NCBI GenBank assembly: GCA_051879315.1
Contig: JBJELW010000048.1
Span: 15,565 to 79,564, forward strand
Length of the DNA stretch: 64,000 nucleotides
Source of the DNA: Roseburia_C sp051879315
GTDB taxonomy: Bacteria > Bacillota > Clostridia > Lachnospirales > Lachnospiraceae
Direction of reading: 5' to 3'
Shown: piece after piece, positions 51,725-59,626 of the stretch
How the letters are laid out: every line of letters starts with the position of its first letter
How positions within the stretch are numbered: the first letter of the stretch is position 1
The notes under the pieces: model-generated
Databases searched by the model: none
Told to the model about the DNA's origin: nothing
Seen by the model: only the letters and a program-made list of their open reading frames with translations
Made by a program: the position numbers and the translations under genes

Positions 51725-52870
51725 ATGAGAGACTTGACAGATATAAGAGCAGATATTGACCGGATAGACAAACAGATGGTGGCGTTATACGAAAAGCGTA
51801 TGGCCCTTACCGAGCAGGTGGCAGAGTACAAACTGTCAGCCGGGAAAAAAGTATTTGATAAAGAGAGAGAACAGCAGAAATTAGATTCTGTGACAGATCT
51901 GGTGACGGATCCGAAATTAAAGCGTGGAGGCCGAGAACTGTTTGAGCAGCTTATGAGTATGAGTCGCAAGCGTCAGTATCAATTGATGTTGGAGAAGGGG
52001 GTATCGCCCCGGATCACCTTTGAGGAGGTGGATGGACTTCCCCAGCAGCACCCCCGCATCGTATATCAGGGAGTGGAGGGTGCCTACAGCCATCTGGCTA
52101 TGCGCTCCTATTTTGCGGATTCCACCAATAGCTTTCATGTAGAAACCTGGCGGGATGCCATGGAGGCCATTGCCACCGGGCAGGCGGACTACGCTGTGCT
52201 TCCTATTGAGAATTCCACTGCGGGAAGTGTATCGGAAAATTACGATCTTCTGGCGGAGTATGATCATTACATAGTGGGAGAGCAGTTTGTTAAAGTGGAG
52301 CATTGTCTGCTGGGTTATCCCGGCGCTGCCATAGAGGACATTGATACGGTTTATTCCCACCCCCAGGCATTGATGCAGTGCAGTCATTTCCTGGAGGAGC
52401 ACCGGAACTGGGAGTCTAAGAGCCTGAAAAATACTGCGGGATCTGCCCTTAAGGTGAAGGAGGATGGGATGAAAAATCAGGCAGCCATCGCCAGCAGTCT
52501 GACGGCAGAACTTTATGATCTTACCATTTTAAAGCAGGGCATACAGGACAATCCCAACAACTGTACCCGTTTTGTTATTGTCACTGGAAAGAAAATGTTT
52601 TTAAAGGGTGCCGGGAAAATCAGCCTCTGCTTTGAGATTCCCCATGTCAGTGGTTCCTTGTACCATATCCTGTCGCATTTTATATACAATGAGATCAATA
52701 TGACGAAAATCGAATCCCGTCCGCTGGGAGAGAGAAACGGTGACGAGAGCAACTGGGAATACCGCTTTTTTGTGGACATTGAGGGAAATCTCAACGAAGG
52801 TTCCGTGCAGAATGCATTGCAGGGACTGCGGGAAGAGACGGAAAATTTGAAAATACTTGGAAATTATTAA
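51725..52870 (+). CDS. pheA: Bifunctional chorismate mutase / prephenate dehydratase
   Basis: 381 residues from ATG 51725 after AAAGGTG; the longer frame lacks a ribosome site. An AroQ-type chorismate mutase (about 1-90, RADIDRIDKQMVALYEKRM) is joined to a dehydratase (about 110-290: YQGVEGAYSHLAM, ENSTAGSV, NCTRFVIV) and an ACT domain (about 300-380, ESRPLGE) that senses Phe. It makes phenylpyruvate for phenylalanine. It heads an apparent operon with a DUF815 ATPase, ppx and ppk1, all with short gaps. Confidence 0.95.
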   Translation: MRDLTDIRADIDRIDKQMVALYEKRMALTEQVAEYKLSAGKKVFDKEREQQKLDSVTDLVTDPKLKRGGRELFEQLMSMSRKRQYQLMLEKGVSPRITFEEVDGLPQQHPRIVYQGVEGAYSHLAMRSYFADSTNSFHVETWRDAMEAIATGQADYAVLPIENSTAGSVSENYDLLAEYDHYIVGEQFVKVEHCLLGYPGAAIEDIDTVYSHPQALMQCSHFLEEHRNWESKSLKNTAGSALKVKEDGMKNQAAIASSLTAELYDLTILKQGIQDNPNNCTRFVIVTGKKMFLKGAGKISLCFEIPHVSGSLYHILSHFIYNEINMTKIESRPLGERNGDESNWEYRFFVDIEGNLNEGSVQNALQGLREETENLKILGNY

Positions 52871-52886
52871 AGGAGCATCAGACATC

Positions 52887-54185
52887 ATGAAGAGCACAAG
52901 AGATTTAATTTTGTATAAGAACTTTAGAAACGGAAAATTATTTTATGACTTTACATGGATTTTAGAAAATTATGATAGTGAATTTTACAATAAGAGTGAT
53001 TTAATTGCACTGTATTATGAGTGTATAAACAAGCTCATGGAGCTTTCGGTGAGTCATGGTTTTCAGGGAAATCTGTGGCATTGTTTTCTGGCTTTTCTCA
53101 TGGTGAATAATGAAAATGCATACAGCACTGCCTGTGAGATGAAGGGGGAAGTGGACGGCAGCATTAATGCGGTGGCACTCCATGATTTTAAGATCATGAA
53201 GGAACTGTTTGATTTCCCGCTACAGAAAATGGCAGATACCCTGGGCGTGGAGGATCTGGACATTCTGCTGGCTTATCAGGGAACGGAGGATGCAGGATCT
53301 GTGTTTAACAAGCGGATCCGGGATTGCATCTGTGAACTGGCTGTCACTCTGGATCAGGCAAAGGATCCGGAGGAATTTAAGGCGGCCGTGACGGATTTTT
53401 ACCGCCGTTTTGGCGTGGGCGATATAGGTTTGCACAAGGCATTTCGCATTGAACACGATCAGGACGGGGTGAAGCTGGTGCCCATTACCAAGATTGCCCA
53501 TGTGCACCTGGATGATCTGGTGGGATATGAGATAGCAAAAAAGAAACTGGTTGACAATACAGAGGCATTTGTAAAAGGACGAAAAGCCAATAACTGCCTG
53601 CTGTTTGGCGATGCCGGTACCGGAAAGTCCACCAGCATCAAAGCCATCGTCAATCAGTATTATGATGATGGTCTGCGCATGATTGAGGTATATAAGCATC
53701 AGTTTCAGGATTTGAATAAAGTCATTGCCATGATCAAAAACCGGAACTATCGATTTATTATATATATGGACGATCTGTCCTTTGAAGAGTTTGAGATTGA
53801 GTATAAATATCTGAAAGCTGTCATTGAAGGCGGTTTGGAGCAGAAACCGGACAATATCCTGATCTACGCAACCTCAAACAGAAGACATCTGATCCGGGAG
53901 AATTTCTCCGACAAAGAAGAGGTCCGGGAGGATATGCACACCTCAGATACTGTTCAGGAGAAGTTGTCTTTGGTATATCGTTTTGGTGTATCCATTTATT
54001 TTGGGGCACCCACCAAAAAAGAATTCCAGACGATTGTAAAGGAACTTGCCAGAAAACAGCAGGTTCATATGGAGGAGGAAGAGCTGCTGGCGGAGGCCAA
54101 CAAGTGGGAATTGAGCCATGGAGGCCTGTCCGGACGTACTGCCCAGCAGTTTATCAATTATCTGTTAGGAAAAGATTGTTCATAG
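52887..54185 (+). CDS. DUF815 AAA-type ATPase
   Basis: 432 residues from ATG 52887, 16 bases after pheA. The N-terminal part (1-210) is helical and unrecognised. The ATPase core carries Walker A FGDAGTGKSTS (about 243), Walker B IIYMDDLSFEEFE, sensor ATSNRRHLIRENF and an arginine-rich stretch near 340. The DUF815 family has no known function; relatives are suggested to act in protein or nucleic-acid remodelling. It stays with ppx and ppk1 in the same direction. Confidence 0.9.
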   Translation: MKSTRDLILYKNFRNGKLFYDFTWILENYDSEFYNKSDLIALYYECINKLMELSVSHGFQGNLWHCFLAFLMVNNENAYSTACEMKGEVDGSINAVALHDFKIMKELFDFPLQKMADTLGVEDLDILLAYQGTEDAGSVFNKRIRDCICELAVTLDQAKDPEEFKAAVTDFYRRFGVGDIGLHKAFRIEHDQDGVKLVPITKIAHVHLDDLVGYEIAKKKLVDNTEAFVKGRKANNCLLFGDAGTGKSTSIKAIVNQYYDDGLRMIEVYKHQFQDLNKVIAMIKNRNYRFIIYMDDLSFEEFEIEYKYLKAVIEGGLEQKPDNILIYATSNRRHLIRENFSDKEEVREDMHTSDTVQEKLSLVYRFGVSIYFGAPTKKEFQTIVKELARKQQVHMEEEELLAEANKWELSHGGLSGRTAQQFINYLLGKDCS

Positions 54186-54216
54186 CAGAGAATAATATTT
54201 TACGAGGAGGATACAG

Positions 54217-55752
54217 ATGAAGACGTTTGCGGCAATTTATATTGGATCCTACGAGATCAGTATGAAGATTTTTGAGATATCCGTCAAAAAGGGCGTACAT
54301 GTGGTAGATCATATCCGTCACAGGATGGAGCTGGGAAAGGATGTTTATGCCAACGGATATGTGGGATATGAGATGGCGGACGAGCTGTGCCGTGTCTTAA
54401 AAGAGTATGCGGGCATCATGGAAAGTTACCGGGTGGATGAATACCAGGCTTACACCGGGATTGCTTTAAAAGAGGCACAAAATTACATGTTTCTGCTGGA
54501 TCAGATCCGTATGCGGACCAAGCTGGAAGTGAAGTTCCTGAGCAACTCTGAGCAGCGTTTTATCGGATATCAGGCGGTGGCCTGTGCACCGGATTTTGAT
54601 GATATGACCAGAGAGAGTGCAGCGGTGGTGGATGTGGGAGGAACAAGTCTTCAGATCACACTGTTTTTGAACGGGCATGTGGTGACCACCCAGCATCTGA
54701 TGCTGGGTATGATGCGGCTGAAGGAAAAACTCTCCGGTGTGGGAGATATCGCATCGCACTATGAACGGCAGATACAGGAGCTGGTGGACAAGGAACTGGA
54801 AGTGTTCCGCTCCCTGTATTTAAAGGAAGATCAGGACATTCAGTATGTGATTCTGATGGGAGACTATTGTGCATCGGTGATGAAACGCCTGCAGAAGGAA
54901 AATGACAGCCGCAGGACAGAGGCTTATCGTTTCTGCTCTTACATTCAGATGCTTCAGGGCAGGGATTTGGAACAGCTGGCAGGAGAGTTGAATCTTGCCA
55001 ACGAGAACGACCCGCTGATCGTGCCGGCATTGATTATGTATCGCAGTATTGTGCAGGAGCTGAATGCAAAGACCGTGTGTACACCGGGAATGGATATTAC
55101 GGACGGTATCGCATACGATTATGCACGAAAGCATAACATGGTAAAGGCGGGACATGATTTCGAGGCAGATGTTTTGTCTGCATCTAAACATCTGGCAAGC
55201 CGGTATTTCGGCTACTTGCCCCATTTGGAAGCACTGCAGCAGATGTCTCTTATGATTTTCGATGCGCTCAAAAAGGTTCACGGTCTGGGAAAACGGGAGC
55301 GTCTGCTGTTGCAGACTGCGGCCATTGTTCATGATTGCGGAAAGTATGTCAGCCTGGTAAGCGGAGCCCAAAATTCCTACCAGATCATCATGTCTTCCGA
55401 AATTATTGGGTTAAGCCATCTGGAACGGGAAATTGTGGCCTGCAGCGTTCTGTTTAACACTCTGCCGTTGGAGGCTTACGAGAAACTGGCGGATAAGCTG
55501 GACCGGCAAAGCTATCTCACCGTCACCAAGCTTGCAGCCATCCTGCGGGTGGCAAATGCACTGGACCGCAGCCACAAGCAGAAATTCAAGAATGTTAAGG
55601 CAGCTATTTCGGAACGGAATTTTGTGATCACCATCGAGACGGAGGAGGATTTTACACTGGAAAAAGGGCTTTTTGACAGTAAGTCATCCATGTTTGAGGA
55701 AGTGTTCAGTCTCAAACCCGTGATTAAAACGAAAAAGGTTATGGTTTTATAA
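54217..55752 (+). CDS. ppx: Ppx/GppA-family exopolyphosphatase with HD domain
   Basis: 511 residues after ACGAGGAGG. The ASKHA-type N-part has YIGSYEISMKIFE, where other families have DxGS (here the Asp is Ile-Gly, a departure from the usual phosphate-1 motif), and VDVGGTSLQITLF (about 139). The C-terminal HD domain contains IVHDCGKYVS (about 370). Ppx hydrolyses polyphosphate chains; GppA forms act on pppGpp. The ppk1 gene 27 bases downstream favours polyphosphate. The changed first motif makes activity less certain. Confidence 0.88.
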   Translation: MKTFAAIYIGSYEISMKIFEISVKKGVHVVDHIRHRMELGKDVYANGYVGYEMADELCRVLKEYAGIMESYRVDEYQAYTGIALKEAQNYMFLLDQIRMRTKLEVKFLSNSEQRFIGYQAVACAPDFDDMTRESAAVVDVGGTSLQITLFLNGHVVTTQHLMLGMMRLKEKLSGVGDIASHYERQIQELVDKELEVFRSLYLKEDQDIQYVILMGDYCASVMKRLQKENDSRRTEAYRFCSYIQMLQGRDLEQLAGELNLANENDPLIVPALIMYRSIVQELNAKTVCTPGMDITDGIAYDYARKHNMVKAGHDFEADVLSASKHLASRYFGYLPHLEALQQMSLMIFDALKKVHGLGKRERLLLQTAAIVHDCGKYVSLVSGAQNSYQIIMSSEIIGLSHLEREIVACSVLFNTLPLEAYEKLADKLDRQSYLTVTKLAAILRVANALDRSHKQKFKNVKAAISERNFVITIETEEDFTLEKGLFDSKSSMFEEVFSLKPVIKTKKVMVL

Positions 55753-55779
55753 ATTATAAAGTTAGGAGAAATGTGCAGA

Positions 55780-57972
55780 ATGGAAAAATTAAAAGAGTAC
55801 ATGAATCCGGAGTATTTTGAAAACCGGGAGTTAAGCTGGCTGAAGTTTGAGGTCAGATGTCTGAATGAAGCGAGAGATAAGAATATTCCACTTTTGGAGC
55901 GGTTAAAGTTTGTCAGTATCACTTCCTCCAATCTGGATGAATTTTTCATGGTACGAGTGGCATCCCTGCGTGACATGGTCCATGCGGGATATAAGAAGCC
56001 GGATATTGCTGGAATGACTGCGTCCGAACAGCTCAAAGCTATCAACCATGATACCAGGGAACTGGTGGAGCTGCAGTATTCTACCTACAATCGTTCTCTG
56101 TTGCCACTGTTACATACCAGAGGAATCTACATCATTGATGCGTTTGAGGACCTGAATGAGGAGCAGTCTGATTATGTGGACCGGTATTTTGATGAGAATG
56201 TCTATCCGGTGCTGACTCCTATGGCAGTGGATGCTTCCCGTCCATTCCCGCTGATTCGCAATAAGACGTTAAATATTGTGGCATTGCTTGAAAAGAAAGC
56301 GGACACCAAAGGTCTTGTGAAAAAAGAAAAAACCTCCAAGAAGGAAAAAGCAGTGTATGAGTATGCCACGGTACAGGTGCCGTCGGTACTGCCCAGACTG
56401 GTTCCGGTGCCTTCAGCAAAGGAGGGAGAACAGAGTTTCCTTTTGCTGGAGCAGGTTATCGAGAAAAATATATCCAAACTGTTTTCCAATTACAATGTGA
56501 TCTGTGCCTACCCGTATCGTATCATGAGAAATGCAGATCTTACCATCGATGAGGATGAGGCGGAGGATCTGTTAAAGGAGATTGAGAAGCAGTTAAAGAA
56601 ACGCCAGTGGGGCGAAGTAATCCGGCTGGAGGTGGAGGATAAGATTGACAAACGTTTGCTGAAGTTCTTGCAGCAGGAACTCCATATAGAGTCTGAGGAT
56701 GATATTTATGAGATCAACGGACCGGTGGATCTGACCTTCCTTATGAAAATGTATGGGCTGCCGGGCTGTGATGACCTGCGCTACAAGCAGCATGTTCCCC
56801 AGCGGGTGCCTCAGATTCCCCAGGGAGCCAATATTTTTGATGCAATCAAAAAAGGTGATATTTTGCTCCATCATCCCTATCAGACCTTTGACCCGGTGGT
56901 AGATTTTATCCGGCAGGCGGCGAAGGATCCGGATGTACTGGCCATCAAGCAGACACTGTACCGTGTCAGTGGAAATTCGCCTATCATCGCCTCCTTGGCT
57001 CAGGCGGCGGAGAACGGCAAACAGGTTACCGTCCTTGTGGAGTTAAAGGCACGTTTTGATGAGGAAAATAATATTGTCTGGGCCAGAAAGCTGGAGAAAG
57101 CAGGCTGTCATGTAATTTATGGCCTGGTGGGCTTAAAGACCCACAGCAAGATTGCTCTGGTGGTGCGAAAGGAAGATGAAGGAATCTGCCGGTATGTGCA
57201 TCTGGGTACCGGTAATTACAATGATTCTACAGCGAAGCTTTATACGGATTGCGGAATCTTTACCTGTTCCGAGGCCATCGGCGAGGATGCAACCGCAGTG
57301 TTTAATATGTTGAGCGGATATTCTGAGCCGTTGAGCTGGAATCGTCTGGTGGTGGCGCCCATCTGGCTGAGAAATAAGTTCCTGAAACTCATTGGGCGGG
57401 AAGCAAAACATGCCCGGGAGGGAAAGGCAGCGAAGATCACGGCAAAGATGAATTCCCTTTGCGATGCAGAGATTATTGCAGCCCTCTACGATGCGTCGGC
57501 AGCAGGCGTGGAGATCAATCTGCTGGTGCGTGGAATCTGCTGTCTGAAGGTGGGAATTCCCGGAGTCAGCGAGAATATTCATGTGCGTTCTATTGTGGGA
57601 AATTATCTGGAGCACAGCCGGATCTTTTATTTCTACAATGACGGGCAGGAAGAGGTATATATGGGCAGTGCTGACTGGATGCCTCGTAACCTGGATCGCC
57701 GTGTGGAGATTATCTTCCCAGTGGAGGACCCGGTTCTCAAGGATAAGGTGATGCATATTCTGGAGCTGGAGTTCGCAGATAATGTGAAGGCAAATATCCT
57801 GCAGCCGGATGGCTCTTATGAAAAGATTGACAAGCGGGGTAAACTGCTGATTAATTCCCAGCAGATCTTCTGCGATGAGGCAGATGCGGAGGCACCGAAA
57901 CCAAAGGATGTCAGCAAAGAACGTGTCTTTACCCCTGCGGAACCAGTTACGCAATCGGATGAAAAAATATAA
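55780..57972 (+). CDS. ppk1: Polyphosphate kinase 1
   Basis: 730 residues from ATG 55780, chosen over ATG 55771 because TAGGAGAA is spaced for the former. NRELSWLKFEVRCLNEA opens the N domain. The phosphorylated His is expected in LKTHSKIALVVR (about 452), a second conserved His lies in LEHSRIFYFYNDG (about 609), and the end is rich in Lys, Glu and Pro. A lysine-rich insert (KKEKTSKKEKA, about 183-193) is unusual. Together with ppx it makes and breaks polyphosphate. It is the last gene of the operon. Confidence 0.97.
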   Translation: MEKLKEYMNPEYFENRELSWLKFEVRCLNEARDKNIPLLERLKFVSITSSNLDEFFMVRVASLRDMVHAGYKKPDIAGMTASEQLKAINHDTRELVELQYSTYNRSLLPLLHTRGIYIIDAFEDLNEEQSDYVDRYFDENVYPVLTPMAVDASRPFPLIRNKTLNIVALLEKKADTKGLVKKEKTSKKEKAVYEYATVQVPSVLPRLVPVPSAKEGEQSFLLLEQVIEKNISKLFSNYNVICAYPYRIMRNADLTIDEDEAEDLLKEIEKQLKKRQWGEVIRLEVEDKIDKRLLKFLQQELHIESEDDIYEINGPVDLTFLMKMYGLPGCDDLRYKQHVPQRVPQIPQGANIFDAIKKGDILLHHPYQTFDPVVDFIRQAAKDPDVLAIKQTLYRVSGNSPIIASLAQAAENGKQVTVLVELKARFDEENNIVWARKLEKAGCHVIYGLVGLKTHSKIALVVRKEDEGICRYVHLGTGNYNDSTAKLYTDCGIFTCSEAIGEDATAVFNMLSGYSEPLSWNRLVVAPIWLRNKFLKLIGREAKHAREGKAAKITAKMNSLCDAEIIAALYDASAAGVEINLLVRGICCLKVGIPGVSENIHVRSIVGNYLEHSRIFYFYNDGQEEVYMGSADWMPRNLDRRVEIIFPVEDPVLKDKVMHILELEFADNVKANILQPDGSYEKIDKRGKLLINSQQIFCDEADAEAPKPKDVSKERVFTPAEPVTQSDEKI

Positions 57973-58036
57973 ATGTGTCAATTTTAATTGAATCTGCAGT
58001 ATTACAGCATCGGCTTAAAGACGATAAATGTGCATA

Positions 58037-58093
58037 ATCGGTGGATTAATTTTTGCATTTTTCACAAATTGCAGGGTTATCCACCGATTTTTG
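58037..58093 (+). terminator. Terminator of the ppk1 operon
   Basis: ATCGGTGGAT (58037-58046) pairs exactly with ATCCACCGAT (58079-58088), and the stem is followed by TTTTT. The loop is about 32 bases, longer than usual. Confidence 0.7.
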
Positions 58094-58123
58094 TGAGTAA
58101 AATGTTTAAAATCAACAAAACCC

Positions 58124-58132
58124 TGTGGATAA
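58124..58132 (-). promoter_or_regulatory. Perfect DnaA box
   Basis: TGTGGATAA is the exact complement of the DnaA box TTATCCACA. It lies 5 bases upstream of the -35 box at 58137. One exact box is not an origin. Confidence 0.5.
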
Positions 58133-58136
58133 CTTG

Positions 58137-58165
58137 TTGACAAAACGTGGAAAATAAGTCATAAT
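58137..58165 (+). promoter_or_regulatory. Sigma-A promoter of the 55-residue protein gene
   Basis: Perfect TTGACA at 58137-58142 and CATAAT at 58160-58165, spaced 17. Confidence 0.7.
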
Positions 58166-58208
58166 GTGTTTGTAACCGATGAAATACATTCCAAGGAGGG
58201 ATCTGGCT

Positions 58209-58376
58209 ATGAAAGGGTATGAAACTTTTTTTACAGTTCCGTCAGCCATGGTTGTAGCAGGTGTTATGAACTCTGCGCAGGGAGGAACTCGGGAACAGTA
58301 TCAACGGAAACAGAAGAAACAGGAGTCGGACGAATTTGACAAACTGTTTCGGCAGGCTTGTAAGATTTACGCGTAA
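58209..58376 (+). CDS. Small protein of unknown function (55 residues)
   Basis: Starts at ATG 58209 after a strong AAGGAGGG; an ATG at 58179 is in frame but has no site. The product opens MKGYETFFTVPSAMVVAGVM, which is hydrophobic enough for one short helix, and then turns highly charged (EQYQRKQKKQESDEFDKL). I do not recognise it. Strong promoter and ribosome site argue that it is a real expressed gene; a DnaA box overlaps its upstream region. Confidence 0.6.
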   Translation: MKGYETFFTVPSAMVVAGVMNSAQGGTREQYQRKQKKQESDEFDKLFRQACKIYA

Positions 58377-58443
58377 TTATCTCATGTGATTATCTTTATG
58401 GGTAATTGCAATTGCTTATCAATGAATGGCACAATAAAGGAAG

Positions 58444-58470
58444 CTCCCAGGTGATTTCACTTGGGAGTTT
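58444..58470 (+). terminator. Probable terminator after the 55-residue gene
   Basis: CTCCCAGGTG (58444-58453) pairs with CACTTGGGAG (58458-58467, one G-T) around a four-base loop, followed by TTT only. Confidence 0.6.
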
Positions 58471-58484
58471 CTACGTTATATTGA

Positions 58485-58527
58485 CTACCACTGACTACGA
58501 TTCTCTCAGAGTCGTAGCCGGTGGTAG
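58485..58527. repeat. Nested inverted repeat upstream of the PHP gene leader
   Basis: CTACCAC (58485-58491) pairs with GTGGTAG (58521-58527), enclosing CTACGA (58495-58500) with TCGTAG (58512-58517). Confidence 0.7.
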
Positions 58528-58541
58528 AGAGGATAGAAATA

Positions 58542-58645
58542 GTGTCAAGTCAAATATGAAAACCGACACAAGTGTTGTCCCCAAAGCAGCGCGTAGCGAC
58601 CTTTGGGGATATGTACGTCACCTGCGGTGACACCTCGTGTCAAGA
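58542..58645 (+). promoter_or_regulatory. Structured leader, copy 1 (with extra hairpin)
   Basis: GTGTCAAGTCAAATATGAAA begins the shared sequence. GACACAAG (58565-58572) pairs with CTCGTGTC (58634-58641) except one A-C mismatch; GTCACC-TGC-GGTGAC (58617-58631) forms the inner hairpin. Between them sits CCCCAAAG / CTTTGGGG (58579-58586 with 58601-58608) around a 14-base loop starting CAGCGC. The ribosome site of the PHP gene follows at once. Confidence 0.7.
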
Positions 58646-58656
58646 GAAAGGAAGGA

Positions 58657-59535
58657 ATGGATTTGATAACAGGAAGAATTGATCTGCATGTGCATTCTAC
58701 CTGCTCGGATGGCACATGTACCCCCACCGAGCTGGTGGAGCTGGCTGTAAAAACAGGGCTTAAAGCCATGGCGCTGACGGACCATGACTGTATTACTGGA
58801 ATTCCGGAGGCCATAAAGGCGGCAGAGAGTCAGGAAATTGAAATCATCCCCGGTGTGGAAATTTCCTGTGAATGGGAAGAAAAGGAAATTCACATTGTGG
58901 GTCTTTATATTGATCCGGAAAATGTGTTGCTACAAGACAGATTACAGGAATTTCGGGATTCCAGGTTCCGGCGCAATGAAATCATGGTGGAAAAGCTGCG
59001 GGAAGAGGCCGGGCTTTCCATCGATTACGAAAGCCTTGTGGCGGAGAATCCGGACTGCGTTATTACCAGGGCCAACATTGCCAGATATCTGGTAAATCAC
59101 GGACAGGTGAAATCCATGGAGCAGGTGTTTGAAAAATATATTGGGGATGATTGTCCCTATTTCGTGTCCCGGGCAAAGGTGTTGCCACAGCAGGCAATCG
59201 GGCTGATTCATCAAGCAGGAGGAGTGGCAGTTCTGGCACATCCCGTGCTTTATCACATGAATGGAAATCGGTTAGAAAAGCTGGTGGAGATTTTGCGGGA
59301 TGCAGGGCTGGATGGCATAGAAGCGGTGTATTCCACCTATCAGCTGGGGGATGAGGCCAACATGAAACGGCTGGCGAAATAGTTTGATCTCTTTGTTTCC
59401 GGTGGCTCTGATTTTCACGGGGACAACAAGCCCTATATCAAGCTTGGGGACGGCACAAGACATATGCCCATTCCGGCGTATCTGCTGGAGAAAATAAAGG
59501 AGAGAAGAGATCAGAGTCGAAAATATGACAGATAG
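58657..59535 (+). pseudogene. PHP-domain phosphoesterase interrupted by an in-frame amber codon
   Basis: From ATG 58657 the frame encodes 241 residues, then TAG at 59380-59382, and continues without loss of homology for 50 codons to a TAG at 59533. The first part shows DLHVHSTCSDG, LTDHDCITG and PGVEISC, classical PHP metal motifs as in TrpH/YciV, which removes 3'-phosphates or acts as an RNase. The second part, beginning FDLFVSGGSDFHGDNKP, holds the last Asp-His metal ligands. CAG to TAG is one change. Without readthrough the product lacks these ligands and is probably inactive. Confidence 0.85.
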
Positions 59536-59551
59536 TCCGAGAAAATATCTC

Positions 59552-59580
59552 TTGACACTTTCAAGTAAAAGTATTACTGT
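59552..59580 (+). promoter_or_regulatory. Possible sigma-A promoter of the 577-residue membrane protein gene
   Basis: Perfect TTGACA at 59552-59557, then 17 bases and TACTGT at 59575-59580. Confidence 0.5.
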
Positions 59581-59626
59581 ATTATCCAAATAATACAACT
59601 TGCACCAAAAGAAAAGGGGTATGAAT

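Noticed and set aside
57133..57981. Long minus-strand open frame across the end of ppk1
   Set aside because: It is a shadow of ppk1 without start signals and overlaps the catalytic part of a well-recognised gene.
58030..58140. Possible replication origin (DnaA-box-like strings, AT-rich)
   Set aside because: Two of the three box-like strings are the arms of a hairpin followed by T-run, acting as the ppk1 terminator. Only one exact box remains, and dnaA, dnaN or rpmH are absent.
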